Assembly (NCBI GenBank): GCA_902627495.1
Contig: CACOJS010000004.1
Span: forward strand, 62,001 to 126,000
Direction of reading: 5' to 3'
DNA length: 64,000 nucleotides
DNA from: Hydrogenophilales bacterium
Lineage (GTDB): Bacteria; Pseudomonadota; Gammaproteobacteria; Burkholderiales; Eutrophovitaceae
Part shown: piece after piece, positions 53,377-61,341 of the stretch
Numbering within the stretch: the stretch's first letter is position 1
How the letters are laid out: each line of letters begins with the position of its first letter
Made by a program: the position numbers and the translations under genes
Notes under the pieces: generated by a model
The model's input: only the letters and a program-made list of their open reading frames with translations
The model's database searches: none
Told to the model about the DNA's origin: nothing

Positions 53377-53511
53377 ATGAAATACTTAATAATTCTAATC
53401 TTTATGAGTCTTGCTGGTTGCCAAACAACCGCTGGTATATTGAGTGGTGCAGGCGAAGATCTTAGCAGAGCAGGAGAATGGATAAGAGATAAAACCGACT
53501 CTCAGTATTGA
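53377..53511 (+). CDS. Entericidin-family small lipoprotein
   Basis: 44 residues. MKYLIILIFMSLAGC is a lipoprotein signal with lipobox LAGC; the mature part QTTAGILSGAGEDLSRAGEWI matches entericidin A/B (Thr, Gly, GAG, D, RAGEWI) in shorter pieces. These are tiny outer-envelope lipoproteins, in enterobacteria linked to bacteriolysis and stationary phase. AGGAG lies six bases before the ATG. It is convergent with glpK. It occurs alone, without an obvious second entericidin. Confidence 0.9.
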   Translation: MKYLIILIFMSLAGCQTTAGILSGAGEDLSRAGEWIRDKTDSQY

Positions 53512-53535
53512 CTATTTCTGGCGAAGCTAAAGGCT

Positions 53536-55017
53536 CTAGCCTGTAGTCAAGACAGTAGACACCGCTTTCTCCCATCCACTAATCAAACCTGAGCGACATT
53601 TGCCATCCATGAGTGGGTTAAAGCAATTATCAGTGGCTCTTGCCTTTCCGATATCATGAATAGTTGAAAACTCATCGTTATAGAGAGCAGCCATCATTGC
53701 AGCCCCCAGTGCCGTAGTTTCCTTAATAACAGGCACATCAACAGGGATGTCCAGAATATCGGACAAAAATTGCATTAACCATGAATTATCTGACATGCCG
53801 CCATCTGCTTTTACTATTTGCGGATTTGCCCCATCCCGTTTCATACAGGAGACTATATCAAAAGTTTGATAAGCCACTGACTCCAAGGACGCTCGGATAA
53901 TATGGGAAGCTCCTGTATTTCCAGTAACGCCAAATATAGAACCTCGGGCCCTAGGATCCCAATGTGGGGCCCCGAGTCCTGTAAACGCTGGGACTAAATA
54001 AACCCCTCCGTTACTGTCCAGCCTAGATGCATGAAACTCTGATTCCTCAGCTTTATTTATCAAACCTAGTTGATCTCTGAGCCATTGAACAGCCGCACCA
54101 GCAATAAAAACAGAACCCTCTAGAGCATAAGATGATTTACCGTTAAGCTGAAAGAGTACCGTACTGAGCAGCCGAGATTGCGATCTAATAATCTTATTAC
54201 CCGTGTTAAGGATTAAAAAACATCCTGTACCATAAGTTGATTTAAGGCTTCCCGGGTCAAAGCAACCTTGACCAACTGCTGCCGCTTGCTGATCCCCCAA
54301 TACCGCTAAAATAGGTATTTCCTGGCCAAGGATACTCTTGTCTGTTTCTCCAAAATGGCATGCAGAATCATGAATTTTTGGAAGTATAGCCTCAGGCACT
54401 TTAAATATTTCCAACAAACTGTCATCCCATTTCAAATTCTTAATGTTGAAAACACATGTGCGACTGGCATTTGTCGCATCAGTGGCATGGACTTTCCCAT
54501 TTGTTAATCGCCATAGGAGAAAGCTATCAATCGTTCCAAATGCTAATTTCCCCTTCTCGGCCTTATCTCGTGCACCTTCAACATTATCAAGAATCCAAGC
54601 AATTTTACTTGCACTAAAGTATGGATCAAGGACTAGACCTGTTGATTCTATAATATGCTTCTCACACCCATCTTTCTTTAATTTCTCACAGTAATTGCTT
54701 GTCCTTCTGTCTTGCCAAACGATCGCATTGTATATCGGCTTTCCGGTCTTCTTGTCCCAGACAACCGTTGTTTCTCGCTGATTAGTTATCCCAATAGCAA
54801 GCACTTTGATGTTTTTAACATCAGCTTCTTTAAGAGCTGATTTAACCACGGTTACTGTTGTTTTCCAGATAGTCTCTGGATCATGCTCAACCCAACCAGC
54901 TTTTGGATATATCTGCAAAAACTCTTTTTGTGCACTTATCAATAATTCACCGTTTCTTGTGAAAATTATGGCACGAGTACTACTGGTACCTTGGTCGATC
55001 GCAAGATAACCATTCAT
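53536..55017 (-). CDS. glpK: Glycerol kinase
   Basis: 493 residues, FGGY family. Makes sn-glycerol 3-phosphate from glycerol and ATP. YLAIDQGTSSTRAIIF and GITNQRETTVVWDKKTG bind ATP and glycerol; NAIVWQDRRTS, YFSASKIAWILDNV and the C-terminal LGAAMMAALY region are all typical. No glpF or glpD is adjacent. The ATG has AAGGA upstream at a slightly long spacing. Confidence 0.97.
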   Translation of the reverse strand: MNGYLAIDQGTSSTRAIIFTRNGELLISAQKEFLQIYPKAGWVEHDPETIWKTTVTVVKSALKEADVKNIKVLAIGITNQRETTVVWDKKTGKPIYNAIVWQDRRTSNYCEKLKKDGCEKHIIESTGLVLDPYFSASKIAWILDNVEGARDKAEKGKLAFGTIDSFLLWRLTNGKVHATDATNASRTCVFNIKNLKWDDSLLEIFKVPEAILPKIHDSACHFGETDKSILGQEIPILAVLGDQQAAAVGQGCFDPGSLKSTYGTGCFLILNTGNKIIRSQSRLLSTVLFQLNGKSSYALEGSVFIAGAAVQWLRDQLGLINKAEESEFHASRLDSNGGVYLVPAFTGLGAPHWDPRARGSIFGVTGNTGASHIIRASLESVAYQTFDIVSCMKRDGANPQIVKADGGMSDNSWLMQFLSDILDIPVDVPVIKETTALGAAMMAALYNDEFSTIHDIGKARATDNCFNPLMDGKCRSGLISGWEKAVSTVLTTG

Positions 55018-55071
55018 ATTTATAATATATCCTTAGTCAACATGTTTTTTTTGCATAAAATATGTGAAAAA

Positions 55072-55266
55072 TTATCGCACGCTATTGTACGATTTAGATA
55101 AAATGCGGGCACATCCTCTTACAGATGTTTGTAGATCAGCAGACGTGCATCGACAAACACCGAGGCCATCACCGCATCCAAGCCCAGGCATCTCATCTAA
55201 ATATAGCAGCAACAAACACACCGCCACCACGATACAAAATAGCCCTATAAACTTACCAAAAACCAT
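55072..55266 (-). CDS. Small membrane-anchored Cys-containing protein
   Basis: 64 residues: one hydrophobic helix (FIGLFCIVVAVCLLLLYL) and a tail with four Cys (GLGCGDGLGVCRC, GCARIL). It begins four bases after the stop of the GMC oxidoreductase gene, so it is probably co-transcribed and coupled. The helix with a Cys-rich tail is suggestive of a small metal- or electron-carrying partner, but I recognise no family. A plus-strand frame across the same bases is less protein-like. Confidence 0.5.
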   Translation of the reverse strand: MVFGKFIGLFCIVVAVCLLLLYLDEMPGLGCGDGLGVCRCTSADLQTSVRGCARILSKSYNSVR

Positions 55267-55270
55267 TACT

Positions 55271-56884
55271 CTAATGCTCTTTTAGGAAATCCGAAGCTCT
55301 TTCACCAACCATCATACTCGGGGCGTTCAAATTTCCTGAAAGCATCGTTGGAAAAATAGACGCATCGGCCACACGCAATCCATGTATACCATGTACTTTT
55401 AGCTTATTATCAACGACTGCATTACCTGGCATTCCCATTCGACAGGTTCCCATCGGATGGTACCCTGTCTCGGCCTTTTCTCTGAGAAAACCTTCTATTT
55501 CATCATCACTGATAACCTCATTCCCTGGAGATAACTCGACATCACGATAAATATCCATCGGCTGGGCATTGATTATATTTCGAATAATCTTAAATCCATG
55601 AATAAATGTCTTTCTATCCTCAATATCATCTAAAAAATTAAACCTTATACGAGGTTGCTCAAAAGCGTTGGGGCTACATATGTGTATAGAACCCTTACTG
55701 GTAGGGCGACTAGGTAAGCCGGCAACTGCCATACCGGGGAAATCATGAAACTTGCGATCAACAGGGTCTTCGATTGAAAAGGGTATAAACTGAATTTGGA
55801 AATCAGGTCGAGATGGGCTCAGAGGCGTTTTAAGGAAGGCTATTAGAGGAGCTGCAGGCAAACTGAGGGGGCCTGTCCCTTTTATGAGATATTCTAAACC
55901 AGTCAAAGGTAGATTCACACCTCTCATCCTGTAGTTATAGGAGGCTAGTTTATTACGAAGTTTCCACTGCAATCTCGCCATCATGTGGTCCTGAAAGTTT
56001 TCTCCTACAGCCGGTAACGCATGTTTGACGGATATCCCATGTTGCTGCAACAAATCGGGAGAGCCAATTCCTGATAACTCTAATATTTGAGGCGACCCGA
56101 TTGCCCCAGCAGATAAAATGACCTCTTTTCCACAGTGCACCTCTCTTCGATTACCATTCTTGATAAAGGAAAGACCTATACACTTCTTACCTTCCAAGAT
56201 TACCCGATCAACAGTGGCGTGCGTTATCACTGTTAAGTTCGGCCTTTTAGTAGCAGGTGCAAGATAGCAATGAGCTGAACTCATTCTTTGTCCCTGCCGA
56301 ATGGTAGCTTGGGTCCGTGCTATTCCCTCCTGTGAGGGACCATTGTAGTCAGCATTAATCGGGTACCCCATTTTTTGAGCCGCCTGAAAAATTTTGTCAT
56401 ACAATGGATTCATATCAGAGCCCTTTGTTACCCCTAACGGTCCATCTCTCCCGCGACATATATCTACCGCATCATTAGGTCCTCCTTGGTAATCCTCCAT
56501 ACGAAGAAACGTTTTTGCAACATCGATCCACCCCCAACCATCATTACCAAGGTCCTTCCAATCCTCGTAATCCTGTCTCTGTCCCCGCACATATACCATA
56601 CCATTTATAGCACTCGATCCTCCTAACATCTTCCCTCTGGGTACTGAGATTTTACGTCGGGACGTCCCTTCCTCCGGTTCAGACCAGTAACACCAGTTAA
56701 CATCAGGCCGATTGATAAATAAGCCAAAACTCATAGGCATTCGTGATAGGAGGTGGGTGGCACCCCCAGCCTCCAATAGCAGTACCCGATGACTGGAGTT
56801 TTCTGTTAAACGGTAGGCTAGGGCTGCTCCTGCTGAGCCACCACCGACTATCAGATAATCATACTTTATGTGTTTCATATGCAT
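55271..56884 (-). CDS. GMC family FAD oxidoreductase (choline/alcohol dehydrogenase-like)
   Basis: About 537 residues. DYLIVGGGSAGAALAYRL binds FAD; PRGKMLGGSSAINGMVYVRG and LSAGAIGSPQILELSGIG are the two GMC signatures; the catalytic His is in TGYHPMGTCRMG and the Asn region in LSGNLNAPSMMVGERA. It oxidises an alcohol, perhaps choline or a long-chain alcohol. A choice of GTG 56887, ATG 56884 or ATG 56878 exists; GGGGGG lies upstream. Followed by a small Cys-containing membrane protein. Confidence 0.94.
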   Translation of the reverse strand: MHMKHIKYDYLIVGGGSAGAALAYRLTENSSHRVLLLEAGGATHLLSRMPMSFGLFINRPDVNWCYWSEPEEGTSRRKISVPRGKMLGGSSAINGMVYVRGQRQDYEDWKDLGNDGWGWIDVAKTFLRMEDYQGGPNDAVDICRGRDGPLGVTKGSDMNPLYDKIFQAAQKMGYPINADYNGPSQEGIARTQATIRQGQRMSSAHCYLAPATKRPNLTVITHATVDRVILEGKKCIGLSFIKNGNRREVHCGKEVILSAGAIGSPQILELSGIGSPDLLQQHGISVKHALPAVGENFQDHMMARLQWKLRNKLASYNYRMRGVNLPLTGLEYLIKGTGPLSLPAAPLIAFLKTPLSPSRPDFQIQFIPFSIEDPVDRKFHDFPGMAVAGLPSRPTSKGSIHICSPNAFEQPRIRFNFLDDIEDRKTFIHGFKIIRNIINAQPMDIYRDVELSPGNEVISDDEIEGFLREKAETGYHPMGTCRMGMPGNAVVDNKLKVHGIHGLRVADASIFPTMLSGNLNAPSMMVGERASDFLKEH

Positions 56885-56942
56885 CACGTCCCCCCTTATC
56901 TAAGTGGAAAGGATACTACATTGGATGTCGGAGTAAATGCTC

Positions 56943-57066
56943 TTGGGTCAAAAACCCAAAACTTGCCAATTAACAAGACCTTATGGTAATCTACCATAGA
57001 CTGTCGTGTGTGGATTTTTGCACATGATTTTAAGGGGCACGCCTAACGGCGGGCCCTTTATTTTTT
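56943..57066 (+). ncRNA. Candidate structured RNA or attenuated leader before the HtrA-like gene
   Basis: Three consecutive stems on the plus strand: TTGGGT/ACCCAA (56943-56959), TATGGTA/TACCATA (56982-56998) and a GC-rich terminator stem (57032-57058) followed by TTTATTTTTT. A terminator in the upstream region of a gene, after other stems, is the layout of a small RNA or an attenuator leader. No known RNA family is recognised; the promoter is not fixed. Confidence 0.45.
57031..57066 (+). terminator. Rho-independent terminator upstream of the HtrA-like gene
   Basis: AAGGG (57032-57036) pairs with CCCTT (57054-57058), and inner CGCC pairs with GGCG, with a bulged A, one G/G mismatch and a TAAC loop. 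TTTATTTTTT follows. No plus-strand protein gene precedes it, so it ends either a small RNA or the protease leader. Confidence 0.7.
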
Positions 57067-57102
57067 GATCCAATAAATATTTTTCGCTGGTGACAAAATT
57101 AT

Positions 57103-58419
57103 ATGAAAAACTATTACTATATGATTTTAATAGTTTTTTTTGGATTGTTCTCTACTTTCGCCAAAGCAGACGAATTGGTGGAAAATCCCTTAGCCAATCT
57201 GAACCTACAACAAATTTTTGATGTTGCTAACCGATTCACAGTTCAAATTTATGCACAAGTAAGATACGCCTTTGGTTCCAATGAAGAAGGGACCAGCTCT
57301 GGTGCTGGATTTCTTATAGATAGAGAAAAAGGTTGGATATTAACCAATGCACACGTTGCACAGCACTCACCGGGGCCACTAGAAGTAGCCTTTAAAGAAC
57401 ATGACTTTCACCCTGCCACCAGGGTCTACATTGACCCTTATTTTGATATTGCCATTATAGGAGTGGATCCGCATTTTATTCCACAAGCTGCAACGCCGGC
57501 AGAACTGGATTGCCACCTAGGGCCAAAAATAGGTTTGGAGGTCGCGGCATTTGGACACCCTTGGGGTCTTAGATTTACCGCAACCCGTGGTATTGTATCA
57601 GCATTTCGATACACAGATGGCTATGAACAACTTCAAACAGATGCTGCCTTAAATTCTGGAAACTCTGGTGGTGCCCTCGTCGACCTTTCTTCGGGCAAAG
57701 TAATTGGAATTAATACAGCAAAACTAAGCAAAAAAGATAAAAAAGCCGAAGGTCTTAACTTTGCGGTACCGATTTCACACGTCTGTCCAATAATAAAACT
57801 ACTCAATAATGGCGAATCTCCCTTACCCCCCAAAATAGAGGCTGCTTTTGGCCGCAAATTAACTACTGATGCAGTATTTATTGCACGCGATGGTCATGGC
57901 GGGTGGACCGCACTAAAAGCCGGAGACCAAGTTATCGATGTAGATAATGGAACTCCAGTCAAAAATCCAGCAGAGTTAATCACCGCATTAAGAGGGAAAC
58001 TTGGAAGAATCGTCGTCAAAGTTATCCGAAAAGGCACAGAACAGAAGGTTGAAATAACAGTATCACCCGCCAGACCTATTTTGGGAAGTTACGGAATTGA
58101 CGTGGGAGGTATTCTGTTCGCAACCCCCCGTCGAGTGGGTGCGAGCGGTGCTCTGGATGGCTTTTACGCCTACATTGCTAATATTCAAGATGGATCACCG
58201 GGCAGTATATGCGGTGCCCAGACTTGGGATTTATTAATCTCGGTAAACGATAATTTGATAAGATCGGTCGATGAATTACATAAATACCTTGCCGAGTCCA
58301 ACAGCAAGAAAAAGGCTAAGTTCGTCGTTCGTCGCTGGTCTCGATCGAGCTACTTACGAGTTGAGCATTTTATTTTGGATTGCTCCTACGACTCGGTCAA
58401 ACGCATAGAGGTCCGTTAA
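57103..58419 (+). CDS. HtrA/Deg-like periplasmic serine protease with PDZ domains
   Basis: 438 residues. Signal peptide to about residue 22 (STFAKA). Trypsin-like domain with His84 (LTNAHV), Asp115 (YFDIAII) and Ser188 (GNSGGAL). GHPWGLRFTATRGIVSAF is typical of HtrA strands. Two PDZ-like regions follow, at about 265-325 (HGGWTALKAGDQVIDVDNG) and 355-420 (QDGSPGSICGAQTWDLLISV). It degrades or refolds misfolded envelope proteins. The upstream terminator-like structure suggests transcript attenuation. It has no strong ribosome site. Confidence 0.92.
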   Translation: MKNYYYMILIVFFGLFSTFAKADELVENPLANLNLQQIFDVANRFTVQIYAQVRYAFGSNEEGTSSGAGFLIDREKGWILTNAHVAQHSPGPLEVAFKEHDFHPATRVYIDPYFDIAIIGVDPHFIPQAATPAELDCHLGPKIGLEVAAFGHPWGLRFTATRGIVSAFRYTDGYEQLQTDAALNSGNSGGALVDLSSGKVIGINTAKLSKKDKKAEGLNFAVPISHVCPIIKLLNNGESPLPPKIEAAFGRKLTTDAVFIARDGHGGWTALKAGDQVIDVDNGTPVKNPAELITALRGKLGRIVVKVIRKGTEQKVEITVSPARPILGSYGIDVGGILFATPRRVGASGALDGFYAYIANIQDGSPGSICGAQTWDLLISVNDNLIRSVDELHKYLAESNSKKKAKFVVRRWSRSSYLRVEHFILDCSYDSVKRIEVR

Positions 58420-58425
58420 TTTAAA

Positions 58426-58584
58426 TTATTTCTCATCAAGGTCCTTAGCACGTTCTTTACTCATCTCATCCATTTTTTTCTCATCCCAAAGGTTCTGGTA
58501 AGTTGTCTGCAAAACCTTTTCATGTTTTTTAACAAATTTTTCTGATTGTTTTACAATTTCATCAGATGATTTCTTCTCACCCAT
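58426..58584 (-). CDS. Small charged helical protein (52 aa)
   Basis: ATG 58584 with GGGAGGAGA just upstream is the clear start: MGEKKSSDEIVKQSEKF. A longer reading that starts further upstream at 58641 would put this strong ribosome site inside the gene. The protein is nearly all charged helix (KKHEKVLQTTYQNLWDEKKMDEM), cytosolic, without a known family. It converges on the protease gene. Confidence 0.7.
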   Translation of the reverse strand: MGEKKSSDEIVKQSEKFVKKHEKVLQTTYQNLWDEKKMDEMSKERAKDLDEK

Positions 58585-58669
58585 TTTCTCCTCCCAAAAA
58601 CTGATATGGTATACGTTTTTACAATGACTTGCACAATACAAATCCTAAGAGTTTGGAAGACATAAAATC

Positions 58670-59053
58670 TTGGCTGCTAATATTATTCTCATAACCCATT
58701 TGGCAATTGCTATTTTCATCGGATCCAGTCTAGTTCTCATTCCTCTTGGAGGGTTTCTTGAATGGTCATGGGTTAGACTTCGACTGTTTAGACAAATTCA
58801 CGCGGGGCTCATAGTATTTGTCATGGTTGAATCTCTTTTAGGTATCGCTTGCCCACTAACCATATTAGAGTCGTATCTGAGGCAGTCCCAGCCCCCCGAG
58901 TCATTTATAGGGCACTGGCTGAACAAAGTACTTTATTGGGACCTACCAAATATATTTTTTCTAGTACTCTACACCAGTTGTGTTGCCTGGACTTTTGCTC
59001 TATGGCTAGCCATACCTCCCAGAAAGACTAATAGCTATCAAAAGCATCATTAA
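58670..59053 (+). CDS. DUF2784 family membrane protein
   Basis: 127 residues, four hydrophobic segments. ILITHLAIAIFIGSSLVLIPLG, FRQIHAGLIVFVMVESLLG, ACPLTILESYLR and FIGHWLNKVLY match DUF2784. Function is unknown. TTG start at 58670; the ribosome site is weak. It is convergent with a small Cys-containing secreted protein, sharing the last few bases. Confidence 0.85.
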   Translation: MAANIILITHLAIAIFIGSSLVLIPLGGFLEWSWVRLRLFRQIHAGLIVFVMVESLLGIACPLTILESYLRQSQPPESFIGHWLNKVLYWDLPNIFFLVLYTSCVAWTFALWLAIPPRKTNSYQKHH

Positions 59054-59274
59054 CCCTTGTTTTTCTTAAAAATACGAGTTGGACACCTATGCTTTTCTTT
59101 TTGGATATATTGCAACCGCGCCTTGTCTGCACATCGATAAACACATTCTCGCCCCTCAGGCAAGATTCGATTTGATTTGAGGATACAATGAATATCAGGT
59201 TTAGGCCTATCTGCCAAGGAAATCCCACTGATAACCATTGATAAAAAACCAAATATCAATAAAAAAATCTTCAT
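59050..59274 (-). CDS. Small secreted Cys-containing protein
   Basis: 74 residues: signal peptide MKIFLLIFGFLSMVISGISLA, mature DRPKPDIHCILKS with four Cys (HCI, ECVYRC, RCP). The spacing suggests two disulfides. ATG 59274 or ATG 59286 are both possible; neither has a strong ribosome site. Its stop overlaps the convergent DUF2784 gene by four bases. It is the last of a set of small envelope genes after an FMN reductase. No known family. Confidence 0.6.
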   Translation of the reverse strand: MKIFLLIFGFLSMVISGISLADRPKPDIHCILKSNRILPEGRECVYRCADKARLQYIQKEKHRCPTRIFKKNKG

Positions 59275-59360
59275 ATCTATTACCATCTCAAAGTTTTATT
59301 CACCGTAGCCACTATACAACGTCAACTGATTATCTGCTAGCTCTCACGAACTATTCAAAA

Positions 59361-59696
59361 CTATCTGTATCTCCCCTTGGCTCGATAAATAAGCACTAAA
59401 TTACCCAAGGCTAGTAAGCATGCAAGAAAGCCAAATACGAACAAACCAAATACCCCGATATAAAAAATATTATTTATCTCATTTGTCTGCTCCATGAGGT
59501 GCTGATAGAGCAACCTAGTCATCTCTCGCAATGCCTGTAAATCTTGAGTCGAGTTTATCGCCTGATCTGCCTGACTAGGTGGAGGTTGAAAGTTTCCCAT
59601 TTTTGGCAAAATCATCCAATAAGCCCAACCAACCCCAGAGGTAAACGTTACAAACAGAAATAAAGCAAAGCCATTCAGCCAAGTTAAATTTTTCAT
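59361..59696 (-). CDS. Small two-helix membrane protein
   Basis: 111 residues. Helices at about 6-26 (WLNGFALFLFVTFTSGVGWAY) and 78-103 (FYIGVFGLFVFGFLACLLAL) flank a periplasmic-type loop of about 50 residues with PPPSQADQ. The start overlaps the stop of the adhesin E-like gene by four bases (ATGA), so they are translationally coupled and may work together. No family recognised. Confidence 0.75.
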   Translation of the reverse strand: MKNLTWLNGFALFLFVTFTSGVGWAYWMILPKMGNFQPPPSQADQAINSTQDLQALREMTRLLYQHLMEQTNEINNIFYIGVFGLFVFGFLACLLALGNLVLIYRAKGRYR

Positions 59697-60097
59697 GTGT
59701 TAGAAAGTCTATTGCAAACAAAATCCATTGTTTTCTCTGCATGGGTGTTATCTAGAACCTTCTCCCACGGCCGGTTACGCATAGACCCTGATGACCAAAC
59801 TGAAACGTCATTTTCATCTAACATATTGATTTGTACTACTCTATTAAGTCGTAACCGACAATCTATTTCAACCACTCCCCTGGTTTTTCTAAAAACACGT
59901 GGCTCTCCCCCAAGGTTTTCAGTGATTATATTGTTGTAGACACCCTGTTTAGTTACTCGAACTGAATCTACTTGGACTTCAATAGAGTCAATATCGACAT
60001 AGTACACTGCCAATGCGTCTACCCCAATCTCAACCCACTCCTCCGCCTCCACCGCTAAGGCAAAAAAGAAAATAGCTATTCCTTTAAAAAAAATCAT
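59693..60097 (-). CDS. Small secreted protein, surface-adhesin E-like (paralogue 4)
   Basis: 134 residues. Signal peptide MIFFKGIAIFFFALAVEA then EEWVEIGVD. YYVDIDSIEV, VRVTKQGVYNN, VVEIDCRLRLNRVVQ, a WSSGSM block and the terminal FVCNRLSNT show the clearest match in the window to the surface-adhesin E family: early Trp, Tyr-x-Asp strand, internal Cys, terminal Cys. Starts 5 bases after the FMN reductase stop with AGAGG upstream; co-transcribed with it. Confidence 0.87.
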   Translation of the reverse strand: MIFFKGIAIFFFALAVEAEEWVEIGVDALAVYYVDIDSIEVQVDSVRVTKQGVYNNIITENLGGEPRVFRKTRGVVEIDCRLRLNRVVQINMLDENDVSVWSSGSMRNRPWEKVLDNTHAEKTMDFVCNRLSNT

Positions 60098-60102
60098 TTT
60101 TT

Positions 60103-60672
60103 CTACCTCTCAGCCAGAGATACCAGTCTTTGTATCGTCTCTATCAACAGAGTCTGATCAACCTCTGACCTTAATGAGCCGTCATCTTCAAAAGCCTTAC
60201 CACAATCAGCCAATCCAAATTGCTCTGGCACCACAACCATACCCAAGTAAGATAATAATGCTCTCAAACTCATACGAACCCGCGTACCTCCGAGGGACCC
60301 AGGTGCCGCCGAAATAACTGCTGCCGTTCTACCAGAATAGGCTACAAGTCGCCGTTCATCACTCGGGTCAGGTCGAGATACCCAATCAATTGTATTTTTT
60401 AGAATTGGTGGAATCTCACTATTGTACTCTGGCGTGGAGACAATGATCCCGTCGTGTTCACACATCAACTTCTTAAGGGTTTTGGCCGTATGGGGAACAC
60501 CGTCATTTTGCTCCAAATCCCCATCATATAGGGGCATGGGATAGTCTGCCAGGTCAATGACTGTTACTAATGCCCCTTGTTCTTTCGCAATCTCAGCAGC
60601 ATATTGGACCAATTTTTTATTCCAGGAATCTTTCCTCGCACTACCAGCAAAGGCTAAAATTTTTGCAGCCAT
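60103..60672 (-). CDS. NADPH-dependent FMN reductase
   Basis: 189 residues, flavodoxin-like fold. ILAFAGSARKDSWNKKLVQ binds the FMN phosphate; VSTPEYNSEIPPILKNTIDW and VISAAPGSLGGTRV are the family motifs. It reduces FMN, quinones or azo compounds. It is followed by three small envelope protein genes with overlaps or short gaps, an unusual set of partners for a cytosolic reductase. Confidence 0.93.
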   Translation of the reverse strand: MAAKILAFAGSARKDSWNKKLVQYAAEIAKEQGALVTVIDLADYPMPLYDGDLEQNDGVPHTAKTLKKLMCEHDGIIVSTPEYNSEIPPILKNTIDWVSRPDPSDERRLVAYSGRTAAVISAAPGSLGGTRVRMSLRALLSYLGMVVVPEQFGLADCGKAFEDDGSLRSEVDQTLLIETIQRLVSLAER

Positions 60673-60826
60673 ATTTTAACTCTACTCCTATCTTTATTAA
60701 TCTGTTAATTACATTATCACCTAGATTTTGGGTTCAAGTAAATTACCTGACCGACCTACAGAACCATCATCCATAACGACCTTGCCGAATTTTCTCATAT
60801 GTCAGTACAGTTAACTAATAAAGAAA

Positions 60827-60871
60827 CCCAATCAAACTTCTTGGTAGGAGTATCTTCTTGGTTTGAATGGG
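60827..60871 (-). terminator. Terminator hairpin for the large minus-strand operon
   Basis: On the minus strand CCCATTCAAAC pairs with GTTTGATTGGG (one A/A mismatch) and is followed by TTTCTTTATT. It lies downstream of the genes at 60991-64000. A second stem (60875-60907; ATCAATGGCT with AGCCAATTGAT and a bulge) is just upstream on that transcript. The remaining bases of the 318-base gap hold no gene. Confidence 0.55.
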
Positions 60872-60990
60872 TCGATCAATGGCTATCCGTATAAACAGCC
60901 AATTGATATCCAGCGAAAAAAAACAATGCCCCAACCACCCTATTCACTTATAAGTACAACTTTGTAAAATAAGGAATTGGGCTTTACTGT

Positions 60991-61341
60991 TTACTGAATA
61001 ATTTCTGCCCGATCAATTTCGATATAGGCATCACCGTGGAGGGATGGCTCGTCTCTCACAATACCCCGCACTCTAACTCTTTTGAACTGACTATCATCTA
61101 TGACTTTTTGAGTCTCGTTATTCTGAGCCTCCAATTCATAGACTTCACCACTATCGAGTGCAATGATTAAGGCAGTCACAGGGTCATTGCCAACCCTGTA
61201 CACTTTGCCTTCGTAGATGCTTTCTTGTGCACTCACTTTGTCGTTGGGTGAATCCGAACAGTGATTTGCCTGCACTCCCGTTACCGTAAATAACAGGAGT
61301 GCTAATAACCCAGCAAGTATTGTATGTTCTCTACTGCTCAT
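60991..61341 (-). CDS. Secreted hypothetical protein
   Basis: 116 residues with signal peptide (ILAGLLALLLFTVTGVQA). The mature part is strand-rich (YEGKVYRVGNDPVTALIIAL, VRVRGIVRDE, AYIEIDRAEII), suggesting a small OB-like or beta-barrel fold. Its start overlaps the end of the PKD protein gene by 11 bases, so the two are coupled. No family recognised; it could be an inhibitor or chaperone of the upstream protease-like protein, by position only. Confidence 0.7.
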   Translation of the reverse strand: MSSREHTILAGLLALLLFTVTGVQANHCSDSPNDKVSAQESIYEGKVYRVGNDPVTALIIALDSGEVYELEAQNNETQKVIDDSQFKRVRVRGIVRDEPSLHGDAYIEIDRAEIIQ

